DNA of 64,000 bases, taken from positions 41,297,001 through 41,361,000 of the forward strand of contig OY987265.1 of NCBI GenBank assembly GCA_963920665.1. The letters run 5' to 3'. A program made the translations under genes and the position numbers. Within the stretch, counting starts at the first letter, position 1, and each line of letters begins with the position of its first letter. The notes beneath the pieces are model-generated. The model ran no database searches. It was not told the DNA's origin and was given only the letters and a program-made list of their open reading frames with translations. Positions 39,660-53,615 of this stretch are shown here, piece by piece. This stretch comes from Straminergon stramineum (taxonomy: Eukaryota; Streptophyta; Bryopsida; Hypnales; Calliergonaceae).

Positions 39660-41962
39660 CCCAGGATTATTGATTTTTGTGAAGTTTGGACGCAACTTGT
39701 GGGAGCACATGTATGCATGGTTTAGGTATGCTTGGTTCAGATGAATCTTCTTCACCACATGTAAAAAGACAAGGAGTGTTACCAGTTAACGTCCAGACGC
39801 ACTGACTGACACAGAACATGACTGGATCATTGTGTCCCAAGTTCCCGTTGTTGCATATGATGTCCATGTTTTGGAGCGTAGCCATCGTCAGGAATCGGTG
39901 CAAGTACAGATTTAAAAAAAGGGCACCTACAGCTGCAGTGGTACAGTCCAAGAGTTCAATCAGACACTTGTTTAACCTAGTCTGCAAGCTAGGGTCTGCA
40001 CTGCGTGAGCGTTGTTGTACACTACAGTACGTCGACAAGCCCGACGATCCTGTGCAGGTGGAAGCATTGGACTTTAGTATGATTTCATTCTCTGTCATGG
40101 ATTTGAAAAAACATCCTCAGTTTCAGGCAGCAGCAGGACAAAACGCTTAGGATGAGAGGGAATATGCATACACCAACCTTTCCTTCGAGATCCCTTTGAA
40201 CTTAATTCTCTTGAAGACAATGAAGACAAACAGCAGTCCCAGCACTTGAAGGCAAAAAGGAAAGCCAGGGCAGAAAAAAGGACGTAGCCTGGAGAAGCTG
40301 CACGACAAAGTCCTTCGTAATCAACCAAATTTCCTTTCTTCCAGCGTTATGGTTACCAGAACTATTATTATTTGGACGACCTACCTGGACAAAGCCACCG
40401 CCCTTGGACTGCGAACACCAGGTCGATCACCTTCGCAAATGATGACGCTGAAACAGTGCTTTGGCAATGGTCCACATTCAACAGGAAGCTGCAAGATAGT
40501 GGAATGCGACAACCACGACAGAGGTTCGTGATAGTTTTCTACTTGTTACTTTCAATGTGTACATGTTACGAAAGTCCTTGGGTTAGCTCATACTCAAACT
40601 CTATGCATCCAGATCAGACGACGTAAGTTCCGTAACTGATTCATTGTTGCAAGATTGAATCCTCCAGCTTCTCGATCAACAGAACATTCATGTTAATCAA
40701 CATTGTAACCTAATCATCCCCTTTGTGCACATGATTTGGAAACCCTAATTTCAAAGCTCGCCAAACACTGCCTTGACTTTACAGCCAACTCCATATTTGT
40801 TCACGACATGCTTGCAAACCCTTACCAAATCACCGAGATAAAAGGTAAAGGGCGGGGAGCAATGTGACTACAGCTGCATATGACCCTAGAGTTCAATTAA
40901 TCTAACAATTGAGTAAGCAGAACCATTGAGAGTTGAGCGCACGGTCTTAAAATCCGGGTCCGACAGTCAAGTAGCACGAGAACATTAATAGCAACTGCAT
41001 TCATGTAAATGTCTACTTCAATCTCTTAGAACCCTATGAAAGAGGTTTAAAAATAATTTCTCGGTATACTGCCAGTGCAATGTAGTCTATTCAGGTGTTG
41101 TCATTGCTACATGATACGAACTTCACAGCAGAACCTCATGGCCGGTGGTTATCATATTCGTTCTCTACGGTACTCTCCTGCGAACTTAACGTTGTACAAT
41201 GTTGCTTGTTAAACATCCTCACCCTCTCCTATCCAATTTCGCCCCGACAATCTTGAGAAAATACAGACATATTCAGTTCGTTAAACATACGCAGCCGCCA
41301 GCGAAGACTCAAACAAGAGGTTGGTGGGCAGACGCAAACAAGAGGTACGTACACAGATTAAGCAGAAAAACTTAAGGATTTAGGCGAATGTCTGTATTAC
41401 AGAAGAGAAATAGAAGAAGTAACTGAGTAAGCACTACATGTGCAGAATAAGACCTTGGACTCAACAAATAGTGTGCAGGGAGGTTTCCACAAAAGACCTC
41501 CCTCCAGATGATGCTGAAAATTTGATGGAAGTTGTTGACAATGAGCTCAAACACACCAATGCAAGAGATATCTCGAATGCATTTCGTACAGCGGAAGACA
41601 ATCATTCACTGAACATCACAGAGGTCATTTGCATTCCAAAGTTTTACTCATTCAATGGGCCTCAGAAACTTGTGTTATGCCACTATCGGCTAGCATTAAT
41701 CGAACATAAATATTGTACAAATCTAAGATGTGTGATGAAGTTAGAATTGTTCAACTTTACTTCTGAAAGGATGTCGATGGCCCAACAGTTGAAAACACGT
41801 ACAGATAATTTAGTATCGCTCACAATCTTAGCCATTTCATGGATCAATTCCAAGGACTCGGACAAGTGGGAGAGCCCGTGGGAAAGGAGGTTCACGAGGG
41901 TGATCATGGAGGATTACTGGCAGACGCCACAATCGCGAAGTGATCAAAGTTTCATCCATTGA
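39660..41962. other. Unresolved region with exon-like segments on both strands
   Basis: The composition resembles gene-bearing parts of the window, but no known family was recognised. On the minus strand, an open stretch ends at a strong donor near 40397 (TTTGTCCAG|GTAGGT); beyond a TGCAG acceptor near 40304 comes a hydrophobic, helix-like stretch and then basic residues. On the plus strand, an acceptor TTTCTTCCAG at about 40343 opens a clean frame to about 40523, and 41438-41962 is open for 174 codons with a hydrophilic, helix-like composition. The two readings conflict and neither can be completed. It may be a diverged gene, a lineage-specific gene or a relic. Confidence 0.3.
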
Positions 41963-42465
41963 TTATTAATATCCAATTTGAGTGATTTATCATCAAATTC
42001 ACTAACTTTCATCTAGTTTCATTGATCACTAATGTGGCTACATTCAAATATTTGTAGGAAAAAAATCTTGTCATTTTACAGCTCCATCATGGTATAGGCT
42101 TAGTGACCCACAATATGTAGGCAAGTTTGCATTCAAGATGTTTTACAATGAAAGAGCTTTGATTTATGGAAAGCCATTCTCAAGGCACTTTTGCCTTGAA
42201 GTTCAAGAATGTTATGTAACAAACAAGGAGTTTATATAGGAACCAATGTTTTCTTGACATAGACCCAATTTGATGAATGGTCAAAGATGTTTGAAAACTA
42301 TTTTGTTTTTCAATTAATTTAGTTTGGCCGTTCATTTGGTGACATGAGTGATGAAGTTGCATATTAAAGCTTTTATATGTCTCACATAAAAGCTTGAAAT
42401 GAAAACCAAAACAAATTGACATGTCAAAAGAATTGGTTATTCAAGAAAGTTTGGTGTTTTTTTGC

Positions 42466-43501
42466 CCCCTAAAGGATTGTGGTGTAATGAGGCCCAAATT
42501 GCTTCAAAATACTTTATCCAAAGCAAGCCTAAAATATTCATCAATGTTTATTCATTAACAAATCCAACCTTTGGATCCTTTAGTTAACCACTAAAGTTCT
42601 TCAATGTTTGGAGGCCCAAACTACTTTGAAATACTAGTCTCCAAAGCAAGGCTAAAATCTTCATTTATAGTTATTTTTTAACACATCCAATTGAATTCAT
42701 TTAGTTAACTTGTTAAACTTAAGTATACCCTCCTAAAAATAAAGAACCTTACCAATTGCAAGATCATGATGCTTGGATTTTAAAAAGAAGTATTTGATTT
42801 CAATTCTTCTCAAATGGTTGAATTTCATCTTTCAAACATTTTACTCAAAAATGTGTAGATTCTACAACTTCCAACTTTCCATTAATAATATGTTGAAGAA
42901 ATTAGTTGGAAATACATATTATTATTTTTTTCAAATTCATGTTCATGACTGAAAAAAATAGTATGTAGAAAGAAGTAGAGAATGATTTAAAATACAAAAT
43001 TGTTAAGAATTTAGTTATGGAATTGAAAAATGCCAATCCCAATGGTTGTAATTTTGTAATAATCAATCTACATTCTATGATTTTATTTTTTTCAAAAAAT
43101 ATGGAAAATTCAATTATATAAATACTTCAAAGGTTTATTTTAGAGTAGAGATTCTATGTATGCTCGCACACAAAAACTCCTCATAACTTTCATCTCATTA
43201 ATCAAATTGGAATGACTCAAAGCTTCAGCTGTACATAAAAATCTATAAAAAAATTTCAAATTTTTGTTTCTTGAAGGAGTGATTTTTTATGAGCCACCCA
43301 AGCTTCCACTTAAAGAAAAAAACTACATATCATATAATAACTTTTTATCATGTAGCCTAAAGTTATGAAAATTGTTGCACCTTAAAGCTACTCCTTGACT
43401 ACACCTTTTGTGAAAATTTCAAAGAAAAAAAATGAAAATTCCATTTGTAGTGAGCTATCCAAAATTCTTATGCCAAAAAATAATGCTTAGTCCTTTGGAA
43501 G
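42466..43501 (-). mobile_element. TTAA-type element related to 61869-62814 (~1,036 bp)
   Basis: The left end is CCCCTAAAGGATT, preceded by TTTG. The right end, reversed, is CTTCCAAAGGACT, with TTAA at 43502-43505. The right half aligns, reversed, with the left half of 61869-62814: shared blocks include AATGCCAATCCCAATGGTTG and GAAAATTTCAAAGAAAAAAA. A 122-bp direct duplication (starts at 42489 and 42611, GAGGCCCAAA) lies inside its left part. Non-coding. Confidence 0.65.
42489..42722. repeat. 122-bp tandem duplication
   Basis: Two diverged units begin GAGGCCCAAA at 42489 and 42611. Shared blocks are AAATACT, CCAAAGCAAG(C/G)CTAAAAT, ATCCAA and TTTAGTTAAC in the same order and spacing. Confidence 0.75.
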
Positions 43502-43505
43502 TTAA

Positions 43506-46500
43506 CTTGTTCAATTACATTGTCTTAAGATTTTAGAATGAAAAATGAAAATCCCCATCTATTGTAAGTTCCATGTACCTAAACTTCCCAAAGTAGATTT
43601 TTATAGCCCTTTCCAAAGGTGAATTTTGTCTTTAAACAATTTTAGGGGGAAAAAAAAAGCATGCCCCCTTGTTCATTTTAGTCAAAATGTTGGAAAATGG
43701 ATTGAAAATACATAGATAAGAATTTACCTAAAAAACTAAAAACTAAAAACTAAAATAAATGAATTCATCTCTTTATAGAATATAATTTTTGATGCACATT
43801 ATGATATTGAAATTGAAACTAAACTTAGAACCTTTCCAATATTTTTATAATGATGCGAAATTAATCTTTGCATGTAGATGAAGATGATTAGCATCCATCG
43901 TGAAGACTTCACAAAGAATTCTAAATTACAAAGTCAATAGAGCTTGCTTGAGTTTTAAAAAAATTCAAATGTATTCACTAGTCCTTTAGTTTTCTTTTTG
44001 ATACAAACAGAATTGATGATTCAATATCAAAATTTTGGTACAACAAAATATCAATTGGAGTGCTTGTAAAAACTCCCGACTTTGGAAACAATGGTGTTCA
44101 AAGAGATTTCAACAATAGGAAATAGCAAATGATGCAGTGCCTCACAAGGTACTAAACAGATGCTCAAGAGTTTTTGAACAAGTACTAATAAATGAGTTCA
44201 TAAAAGTACTCTAGAAGAAGCTAGAAAGTTTTTAAAATTTTAAGTATTAAAACAACCATTTTAATTTTTATCAGTATTCATTTAAAATACTTCTAAATTG
44301 TACATGGGCTATGATGAAGAAATCCCAAGTTCATCATGTTATGTCTACTAAAAAAATCCTTCAAATTTTTGAGCATTATGATTAATATCCTATGACTTGA
44401 GTAACTTTATATTTGTTTATATTTGCATTTTTATTTCCTAAAACTAAAGATATTTGAAGCTTTCATGAAATTATTTTAAAGACTACAACATACTACATAA
44501 TACCAAGTATAATCACAAAACTTCAATTGAATTTTGAATTTTGAGTTTTGAATTTAAATGCATATATTATCAAGTGAAATTATTAAACTTCAGTTAAATT
44601 TTAAAGGACTAATTGCAAGTGTAAACTAAAATTTTCAATTGAAATTATATTGAATTATGTATTCATGTTTACTTATGGGAGGAAATAATTTTTTTCCCAA
44701 AAAATGAAATTTGGCCCAACTTTTCTGATGTGATTGTAGCATGGTGAAAACATAAGACCGATATTTATATTCTAGAGAATTGCTAGAAGAGTGCTTAACT
44801 ATGAGTACCAACTCATAACATGTGTCATGCCAATCACAAACAACACCCCTTGTATTGTTCTTTTGAGATATATTATTCAATCTACCACTCTAAATGTAGT
44901 TTTGATGTGCAACCAAGTTGTTATGTACCTGATAGGAAGAAGAGGGAGGTAGAAAGGTATTAGTACTTATCACAAAATGTTTTAACGATTCCACATATTT
45001 TGGGATGGATCAAGACTTGTGACTATTTTAACTACACTAACAATTGAAAAGGAAAAAAGTAATTTCCCAAAGTTGTATAGAGACACAATAAATTTTTGAT
45101 GTTCATCTTTGTAAAGCACACCAAATTATTTTCTAAATTCATGTATGCAGTTTGTACATTTTGGACTATTTGTATCAACATACTTTCAAGATTGGTTTAC
45201 GGTGTAAGGTTTGGAATGGGTGCTTCTACCTTGGTACCTAGTTGTATTGGACAAATTTAACCGTGAAGCTCAAGCACCCTGAAGTCCAATTTTTAAATGA
45301 CAAACACATTAAAACTCATTTTTCTTTATGATTCCTGCTTGGATGACATTCGTCCTAATTTGGATAGATATATACTTTATCAAGTTTTGTCCTATTTAAT
45401 GGTTGAATTTGGTATTACTAGAATATATATTTTTCTAAAATTACAAATGTGGAAGTATGACAAGTGATTCACCATGCCAAAATTGCATTGATTCTAGTTC
45501 AAAACTAGATTTGCAAAAATGAGGTCTTAGATTTAAAGAACACAAAAATTTCAAAGAATCACTATGTCAAGAGAACCTCATTTCAAATTTTTAAAAATGA
45601 AACTCAAAAAATGGTAATATTTTGTAATTTTTCTTGTAATCAAATTTAGAAGGAATTTTGAAATTTTCCTTTCAAAATTTATAAAAGAAATATTGGTGAT
45701 AGTATTCAGATGGTGAATCTGACTGGATGGATGGAATCTAAACTCTCAATCTACAACTTTTCTTTGTATTTCAATTCCCAAATATTCTTCCAAGTAGCAC
45801 TTTATCATGTTTTTTTCTCAAATTGTCAATTTCGGAGAAGACTTTGTACGCTAAGGGGTGAAGCCCTGAAGGACTAGCCAGTTATCCCTGAATTGATCTT
45901 CAAAATCATTCATTATGTTTTCATTTTGTGAATACTTATAAATAAAAAAAATTATAATTATTTTTCAAATATGAATTTACATGCTTTCTTCAAATTACAA
46001 ATTTCTATAATTTTTTCGTAAAAATTTGAAACTTCTATTAAGTTTTGAAGAAAAAATAAACAAAGTTCATATCAAGTATGTAATTTAAGATATGAAATTC
46101 TCACCATAGTTGTCTATTATAGTGTTGAGTAGAATGGTATGAACCAAAAATTTTCATTAGAAAATAGACAGATTGTGATTATGGGTCCAAAGTTCAAATT
46201 GTAATAAAAAAAATCTATTTTGTGAATTTATCAAATATAAAAAATGGATTAGAAACTTGATAAGATCCATTTCAATCTTTAGACTCAAGCTCAATTTTGT
46301 CTTAGAATTCAAAGAAAGAGTAAAGAGGTACAAGTTACCAAAATATACTAAAAAAGGAAGTTCGATCAATTCTTTTTATAACATCTTTTTCTCTTCAAAA
46401 ATCAAGAATATTGCAAAATTTGAATTTTTAAAACCATTCAACACAAATGTATTAAAGCAACTCACAAATAAAATTTGGTTGAAAAATGTTTTCCCTCCCT

Positions 46501-48881
46501 ATCACAACATTGCTCCACAAGAATGTCAAGCATCTTTCACCATTAAAAGAAAGTAATAATCATATAAACTATAGACACATTTGTTCTATTCAAAACCCTT
46601 TCAACTTTATATTAACCTTGTAGGTTCCTTCTATTTTCAATGAAATTAAACATCAACCACTTATAATAATATAATTTCTATAATTTTAGTCATCCAATAT
46701 TAGTAGCTTATTCAATGTTTCTCCTTAAAGAAAGGCTATGTCTAGGGGATTCCATTTCAAAATCTTTTATTGCCTATATCTATAGAATAGACATAGCAAT
46801 GGTGCAAAATGGTTCAAAAGTAAAAAGTTCAAAAGTTATGAGATCAAATGAAATTGAGACATGTGTAAAAAGTAATAGTTGCATATATGGGCTGACCATT
46901 AAAGTAAATTTTTTTCCTATATCTATTAGAATTACCACATGTGGTTATTGGAATAACCATCTTGAATAAGATTCAAAGGCCATATTTGTTATATTGAGAC
47001 TTTTCGCAGATTTTGAGACAAAATGCTAGTTATTTGAAAATTCATTTAAAAAAATAATGATTGAAACCAAAAATAAATAATGTACAAATAGTGATCCTAT
47101 AATGAAATTCTAAAAGTTGGTGTTGTTACCTATTTATAAAAAAATACTAGTAAAGAGATAAAGCGGTTTATCTTTGAGTCAAGGATAAAAATGAGATTGT
47201 GAAAAGTCTCAATATAACGAACATGACCTTAATTTTCAAAGAACATCATTAGGCAATGTTCCTACCAAATTTCTTCCCACAAACATTACTACATGTTGAA
47301 CTGGCATGTTAAAAACCTAGAAGATATGGAAATAAGTGTAAATGATAAAGTCTCTTCACAAAATAGATCATGCTCCAAATTTTACAAATTTTCAAATTGA
47401 ACAATATGAACTCTCTATTGTTTGTCTTAAAACATATACAACTTCTAAGAGATTGAATTTTAATTTGATTTTAAGTGTTCATGAATATTGTACATGCATG
47501 TATTCCTATCCTTTGGAATGGTTTATGCTCCAATGTACTTAATTTACATATTGTTTAATTTTGGATTTAGAGGATGTTGTTTTGACCACCACCTAGAGAA
47601 GATTTCCTATGAGTGTTTTATCCAATGAAGGTAAAAAACCCTAAGAATTGGGCTGGTAGAGCATGTGATCCCTACGACACCTTGAAAAAATGGACTTTTT
47701 TGAACAAAACTTCTACAAATTACTCTAAATATATGTTGAAACTTGAAAAATGTGAAAAAATCCCACCTAGCTACTGACCTTGGATTAGAAGAGAAGATCA
47801 TTTAAGACAATCTAGAGGTGTTAAAGACAAAAAGAAGGCACCTAAGGTAATGTTTGGAAGTCCAAGGTAAAAACAAAAGGATCTAGAGATAATAAAGAGC
47901 ATTTAGGATATGTGCAATTGATGAGACAATATGATGCTCACTAGTAGACAACAACTGTCACAGTAGTAGCTTCCTATTAAAGCAAAAGGAAAACTTGGAG
48001 CAATTTTATGGAAGTCATTGAATTTATTTATATGGTATAAAATTGGTAATTTTTTGAGGTAGAATTAGAATATAATAATCTAAAGGGCTAAATACAAAAT
48101 GAAAAAAAGGGAATGAAGAAAAAATAGTAGGGTTAGTGGGAATTAGAATTACAATACTCAAATTAAAATTTCAAATTAGAATTAGATTTGGAACAAATTG
48201 TGTAAAAATTTAGGAACAAGAAGTCAATGGTAAACTATGCAACAATTTAGAAGCAATTTGTCAAGTAGTGCACTAGTATTATGATAGTGAAAACGATTGC
48301 ACCATAATAGAGAAAAATGCAATAAAATAGAGTTGAGTATACTAAGGTAGAGTAGGGATGAATAAGAGTCATTTGAATGGAGAAAACTAGTGGAAGAAAC
48401 CCTGGCCAAGTAGATCATTTAAACTTACTAGGGTTAGTTTTGGGGAGACTTTCTCTTTCTACAAGGAAGAATCGAAGGTAACAACAAATGGAAGAGTCTA
48501 AAAACCTTGGTTGACAATGATTGAACAAAAATGGCAATTGCTTTGTGAAAATCCAAAATATGCCATTGGCTCTAACAACCTTGTGTTCACAATGAAGAGG
48601 TAGTTGCAAAGGAAAAGGAAGTTTTGACATATCCATACCAACCGGGTGATTGGAGATCTGAAGACAATTATCCATGCTTGGCTTTACTCTCTAGCTTGGA
48701 CCACAACTTTAGTCAATATTGACTCTGAACTCCTACAACACTCTACTTGTTCCCTTTTTAGTTTGTGTTGCTATGGGTCAACCTACAACTAAATTATGAA
48801 TGCCAAAATTTATAACTCTAAAACTAAATTTAGAAATCCTATAAATGACAAAATATTTTATTGAACATATGTAATTTTTAA
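43506..48881. other. AT-rich intergenic DNA, no gene seen
   Basis: Long A/T-rich stretch. It includes a block at about 45405-45760 that is an inverted copy of 51500-51870. A single GGTGCTTCTACC end at 45219-45230 matches the ends of 62819-63196, but no partner end was found. ORFs such as 46257-46556 and 46715-46969 have the same AT-biased composition as their surroundings and no domain. Confidence 0.5.
45405..45760 (-). repeat. Dispersed repeat, inverted copy of 51500-51870
   Basis: Shared blocks, one copy reversed, include TAGTTCAAAACTAGATTTGC, TTTGAAATGAGGTTCTCTT and TATAAATTTTGAAAGGAAAA, in the same order across about 360 bp. The partner lies inside the TTAA-bounded unit 51409-51990. Confidence 0.8.
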
Positions 48882-50766
48882 CCTTTAGAAGACTTAATGC
48901 ATTGTAAAATGGTTAAATATCATATGGAAACTCTATTTAGCCTTTTAAATTTTGTTCAAATATCAATCTTATATTTTTTTGCACAAGATATTTAGGATTT
49001 TCTACTAGAGGTGAAAATAGCAATGGAAATTGGACTATACATTAATCAATAAACGATTTTATAATTTATACCCTTGATTAATATCCTTGCTAATGACATT
49101 CATGCTAAATGCCACTATCACTGTTAAGCAAAATTATAATTTCATGTAATTTCATATTTGAAATTTTGATATTTTTTACTTATAAAATAATGTATCTTCT
49201 ATTGCTATTGATTTTTTAAAGTAAAATATTAAAATAAAATAAAATAAAATATATTATACAGTCATTAGGATAATTTGAATTTTTTTTATTGTAAATGAAG
49301 ATTAGAATCAAAAATTATAAAAATTAGTTCAATTAAAAAATCATTTGAAAGGAAAAATATACAAATGAAATGTATTCAATTTTGTGCACTTGAGATTTGA
49401 ATACAAGGAGCTTGTAATTGCAATAATTATTTCAATTTTAGAATTTTTTGAAAATTGAAAAATGAAGTAGAAACAAATTTTGTCAGGCTTTCATTTTTTA
49501 GTTTAAAATAAAGATCCAAGATGATTATTTTGAAAGACCCAATGAAGGTGGGCCAAAGTGCATCCAATTTTGAAATGAATAAATGTTGTTGGGTTCTTAT
49601 AAAGACCAGCTAGTCTAAGGTGCAAAAACCTAGGACAAATATCAAACTGTTGTGTATTTTGTAATAAAATTTTTGTAACACTCTCTACTAGATGTAAGGA
49701 AAAATTGCTCCCTAATGAGTCTTCCACTAACATTGCTCCGAGTAATCCTCTCAAAACCTAATAATTTCTCTTCCTATTCAAAATTTTCATAAAAATTGAA
49801 ATGACCTAATTGTGATTTTCAACATGAGATACCTCAAATTCAGCTTACGTACCTTTGGTCCAAACACAGTTCTAAACTCTTATCACAGCCACAACAACAA
49901 ATTTACTCAGTAGGTGTTGAAAGAATACAAATTACTAGTGTCTACAAATTTTTTTCTAGTGTAGTATAGTGATACTAATGACTTAGTGAATTAGAATGTG
50001 GTAAAGAGGATCGGTTAGAAAAAGATCATCACAACTAATAAACATGCCATTGGAGAGTTTTGTGCATTTAGAGGACCTCTTGCAACTTCATGTAAAGTGG
50101 TTACCTTGAAAATGATGATAATTTGTCAACTCTTCGGTTTAGGTGACTATTGAAATTATAGAATTCAATGAAAATTTAATATTCGAAGCAATGCAAACCT
50201 CTAGTGTCTAATCATATGAATTGTTTAAGCCCTTGCCCTTCTGGACTTCAATTAGTGGTTTTAAAAATGATTTTGTAGGTGGAGGCAAATCCACAAGTTG
50301 CATTACTTCAATGCTTATGAATACAAACTTTTTGGAAAGACTATTGGTAGATAAGATACTTAGACTTGTCATCTTATATTTCTTTTGTTCCCTATGTTCT
50401 CTAGATTAATGAAGTGCTTTTTTTTGTGGAAGAATGGGAGTTGGACTTCTTCCTCTATTTTGGTCTCTCAAGTGGAGGGAAAAAATATTTTCAGCTCCAT
50501 ACATTTTAATAGCACAACCTTTTGGTAAGGCTATGAAGTGATAACTTTGTAAGAGGGGTAGCTAGTGGGTAATGAATGCTTTGAAATTGAAATGGAATGT
50601 GTGGAGATATTCATTTAATATATTTACATTCAAAATCTCATAAAAAGAATGTAATATTTACAATTTTGTACAAAGAAATGTCATCATCAAAATTGAATTA
50701 CACTCAAGAATAGAAATGGCAGTTTAGAGTGTTATTTGACAAAATAAGGGCTTGATCTTTTAGAGG
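48882..50766. mobile_element. Possible TTAA-bounded element (~1.9 kb)
   Basis: TTAA flanks both sides (48878-48881 and 50767-50770). The left end is CCTTTAGAAGA and the reversed right end is CCTCTAAAAGA (9 of 11). The interior shows no coding domain. The match is short for AT-rich DNA, so this is the least certain element of the group. Confidence 0.35.
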
Positions 50767-50770
50767 TTAA

Positions 50771-51404
50771 CTCCTTAATGCCCAAGGCCTTTCGTGAACT
50801 CTTGGAATTTCCTTTAAATTGAACAAAAAGCCAATATTTTGATAAATTTTATCAATTTTTTAAATTGTAAACTTACAAATTCAAACTAGACATATTAGAG
50901 ATCACATAAGAAAAGAGAACACAACAATATCACTTATGGATTGAAAGATTATAATGTTTGATCATGAAGGTGTTAAAACTATGACAATGATTTGAAGTCT
51001 TTCAATCCTCTTTTCACATGTCAAATCTAAAAAATTGGTAGGCAAAAAAATGTGAGGCTAAAGGGTATAATATACATAACTCCATGGGCTTTTCAAAATC
51101 TACTCTACAATTTCCTTAAATGAATTTCAATGTGATTTTCTCTCCAAGATCTAATAAATTTGAGACTCATTTTCAAGAGCCCACAATTCTAGAAAGTCAA
51201 GATATGCAATGGACACCCTTGCACACAATCTTGAATAGAAAAATCATAATAATTCATTTTCAAATGTGTATTTTTGATGCTAAAACTAGACTTCTAAAAG
51301 AATTTTTCAAAATATAAACTACTATAAATGGTAACTTGGTAAGGTTTTATTTAACTTCAAAGTGTTGTCAACATTACAATTTGTTGCCTTGGGCACTTAG
51401 GGGA
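50771..51404. mobile_element. TTAA-bounded MITE (634 bp)
   Basis: TTAA flanks both sides (50767-50770 and 51405-51408). The left end is CTCCTTAATGCCCAAGGC; the reversed right end is TCCCCTAAGTGCCCAAGGC, so an inverted repeat of about 18 bp with one gap is visible. It shares its left TTAA with the preceding candidate and its right TTAA with the next unit. Non-coding. Confidence 0.7.
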
Positions 51405-51408
51405 TTAA

Positions 51409-51990
51409 TCCCTAAACGTCCAGATTCATCTGTAGAATTGATGATTTGAGAGAAAGCATTATAATGTTCTATTTGGAAGCATATTTGGGAATTAATATAC
51501 ATATAAAATTTATAGTTTGAGAGTTGAAGATTCCATCCATATGGTTAAATTCACCAATGCTATCACCAATACTTTTTTTATAAATTTTGAAAGGAAAATT
51601 TCAAAATTCCTTCTATATTCAATTACAAGCAAAATGTTATCATTTTTTGAATAAAATTTGTTGGAATAGATTTGAAATGAGGTTCTCTTCACAAGGTAAT
51701 CTTTTGAATTTTTTGTGTTCTTAAAATATATGACCTCATTTTAGCAAATCTAGTTTTGAACTAGAGTCAATGCAATTTCGGCTCGGTCAACCACTTGACA
51801 TACTTGCGCATTTGTAATTTTAGAAAAATATGTACTCTAGTAACACCACATCCAACCTTTGGATAGAACAACACTAACTTAATAAAGTATCTCTACAAAT
51901 TAAAATAACTTTCATCTAAACAATTAGGAAGATGAAACTTTAGTTTCGATCTATTCATCGTCTAGGATGGACGTCGAAGTGCTTAGGGGA
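51409..51990. mobile_element. TTAA-type repeat unit (582 bp)
   Basis: The left end, TCCCTAAACGTCC, follows TTAA. The reversed right end reads TCCCCTAAGCACTTCGACGTCC, matching with a short insertion; the outer right flank is CACT rather than TTAA. It contains 51500-51870, which recurs inverted at 45405-45760. Non-coding. Confidence 0.5.
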
Positions 51991-52015
51991 CACTATTACC
52001 TAGTTTCGGAGGAAA

Positions 52016-52517
52016 CCATATGCCCGGGGGGCAACTCAATTACATAATTGGTCGGGGCATGCTACATAATAAGTCAATTTAGACTTGCTTATCCATTTAT
52101 AATAACTTATAATAAGTTCTTTTGATAGGATTAAATTTTATAATAAACAAAATCTTATTGTGAAAAAATTAAAGGATGTATGAATGTTAGTGAAGTTTCT
52201 TATTATGTCCTTATTATAGATTTATTCTTATTATGTTTATAATAAAATTTATAATAATGCCTAAAATTCAAGGACCTTGTCCTCACACCCTTGCATAATA
52301 AAATGCCTTATTTTTCACTTATTATGTGTTTTATCTAATTAAACATAAACATTTTTAATATCCAAAATACATATTCTGAAAGCTCTCAATGTCCTCTTTC
52401 CAATGAGATACAATATATATCATCACAATCATAGGTGATTAAGTCATGGTATTTTGTAAAATAAGACATAATAGATCTCTTTATAATAAATGGGAGTTGC
52501 CCCCCCGGGACCATATG
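52016..52517. mobile_element. MITE with GC-rich ~22-bp inverted ends
   Basis: The left arm reads CCATATGCCCGGGGGGCAAC followed by TC (52016-52037). The reversed right arm (52494-52517) reads CATATGGTCCCGGGGGGGCA followed by ACTC. The ends stand out as G/C runs bordering a very AT-rich core with TTATAATAA words. No coding capacity; family unassigned. Confidence 0.7.
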
Positions 52518-53615
52518 TACCACAATTCAAACCACCTAACTGTGAAACATCATGAACGGCAAATTGCTCGCTTCTTTCCGGTACGATTAACTCAAGGATT
52601 CCAGGTTTCAAGAAGCAATTGATAGTAGAACTAGTGCTTGAGTTGGTATCACTCATAGAAACAGCGTTTTAAGCAAAAAAATTGTTGCAAATACAGCCCT
52701 TTGAACTCGGCAGCCTGGCTTGCTGCAAAAAGTTTTGGGTGCAATGCATAATGTCTGTGGTAAACTTACAGAGTTGTGCAAGATTAATTCTCCACAGCAC
52801 CTGAAAGCATGTTGTTCATGCTTGAAGCTAGAAGCAATTTACAAGCTATGGCAACTCATTATGTCGCTTTTCTTCCGCTGTGTCGATTCCACTAATCCAC
52901 TGTCATCCCTTCACTATGATAACCGTTGCGAAAACAATTCAAAACGTGTAATGGATTCACTCTGAAGTATTAGTGAAAATCAAATTACAATACTGCATTT
53001 TCAGGTTGCTAGAAAGTAGAATGCAAATCGAGCCCTCATCCTAATAAGAGAGATTTGCCCTTGGTTTGGTGCATGGACACTTGGGAGCAAGAATGCATTC
53101 ATTTCTTGAACCCGTGATTTTTTGTTCATCACAACCTGCAATTCTTCAACAAACTGCTCTCCATTTTTTATGGCCTTTTCTCTTACACAACTTGTGTGTC
53201 AAGTAAACTCAACATGTAGAGAAGAAAATACCAGTCAATTCTCCAGTCACAGTTCTCAGTTCTCAGACAATCCCCCCCGTCTTGCCTGAAACACGCCTCT
53301 TATCAACTCAATGCATTGACGTTTCTATGTAGAATAAAAACAAAGTTCCTACATAAGTTCACATGCTGTTAAAAACTTGAAGGTCAACAAAATTGCCGAG
53401 ATCCATTGAATACTTCACAGACATGCTTCGGGTGGAATATACTGCCCTCAGCCTGTTGAAAGCAGAAGTTTCCGTCATAGTCCTCAAGACTAATATGACG
53501 GATAACAAGTTTTTCCATATTGCAGCTTCTTGGGGCCTGTCTGCTCATATTAGAAAAATTGAATAAGAGAAAGATTATTTTTCTGCTAGACACCTAAAAA
53601 AATAAACCTCGGGAA
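52518..53615. other. Intergenic DNA downstream of the phosphorylase gene
   Basis: No gene recognised. The right half (about 53380-53615) lies directly after the phosphorylase stop codon on the minus strand and probably holds its 3' UTR. Nothing else was supported. Confidence 0.45.
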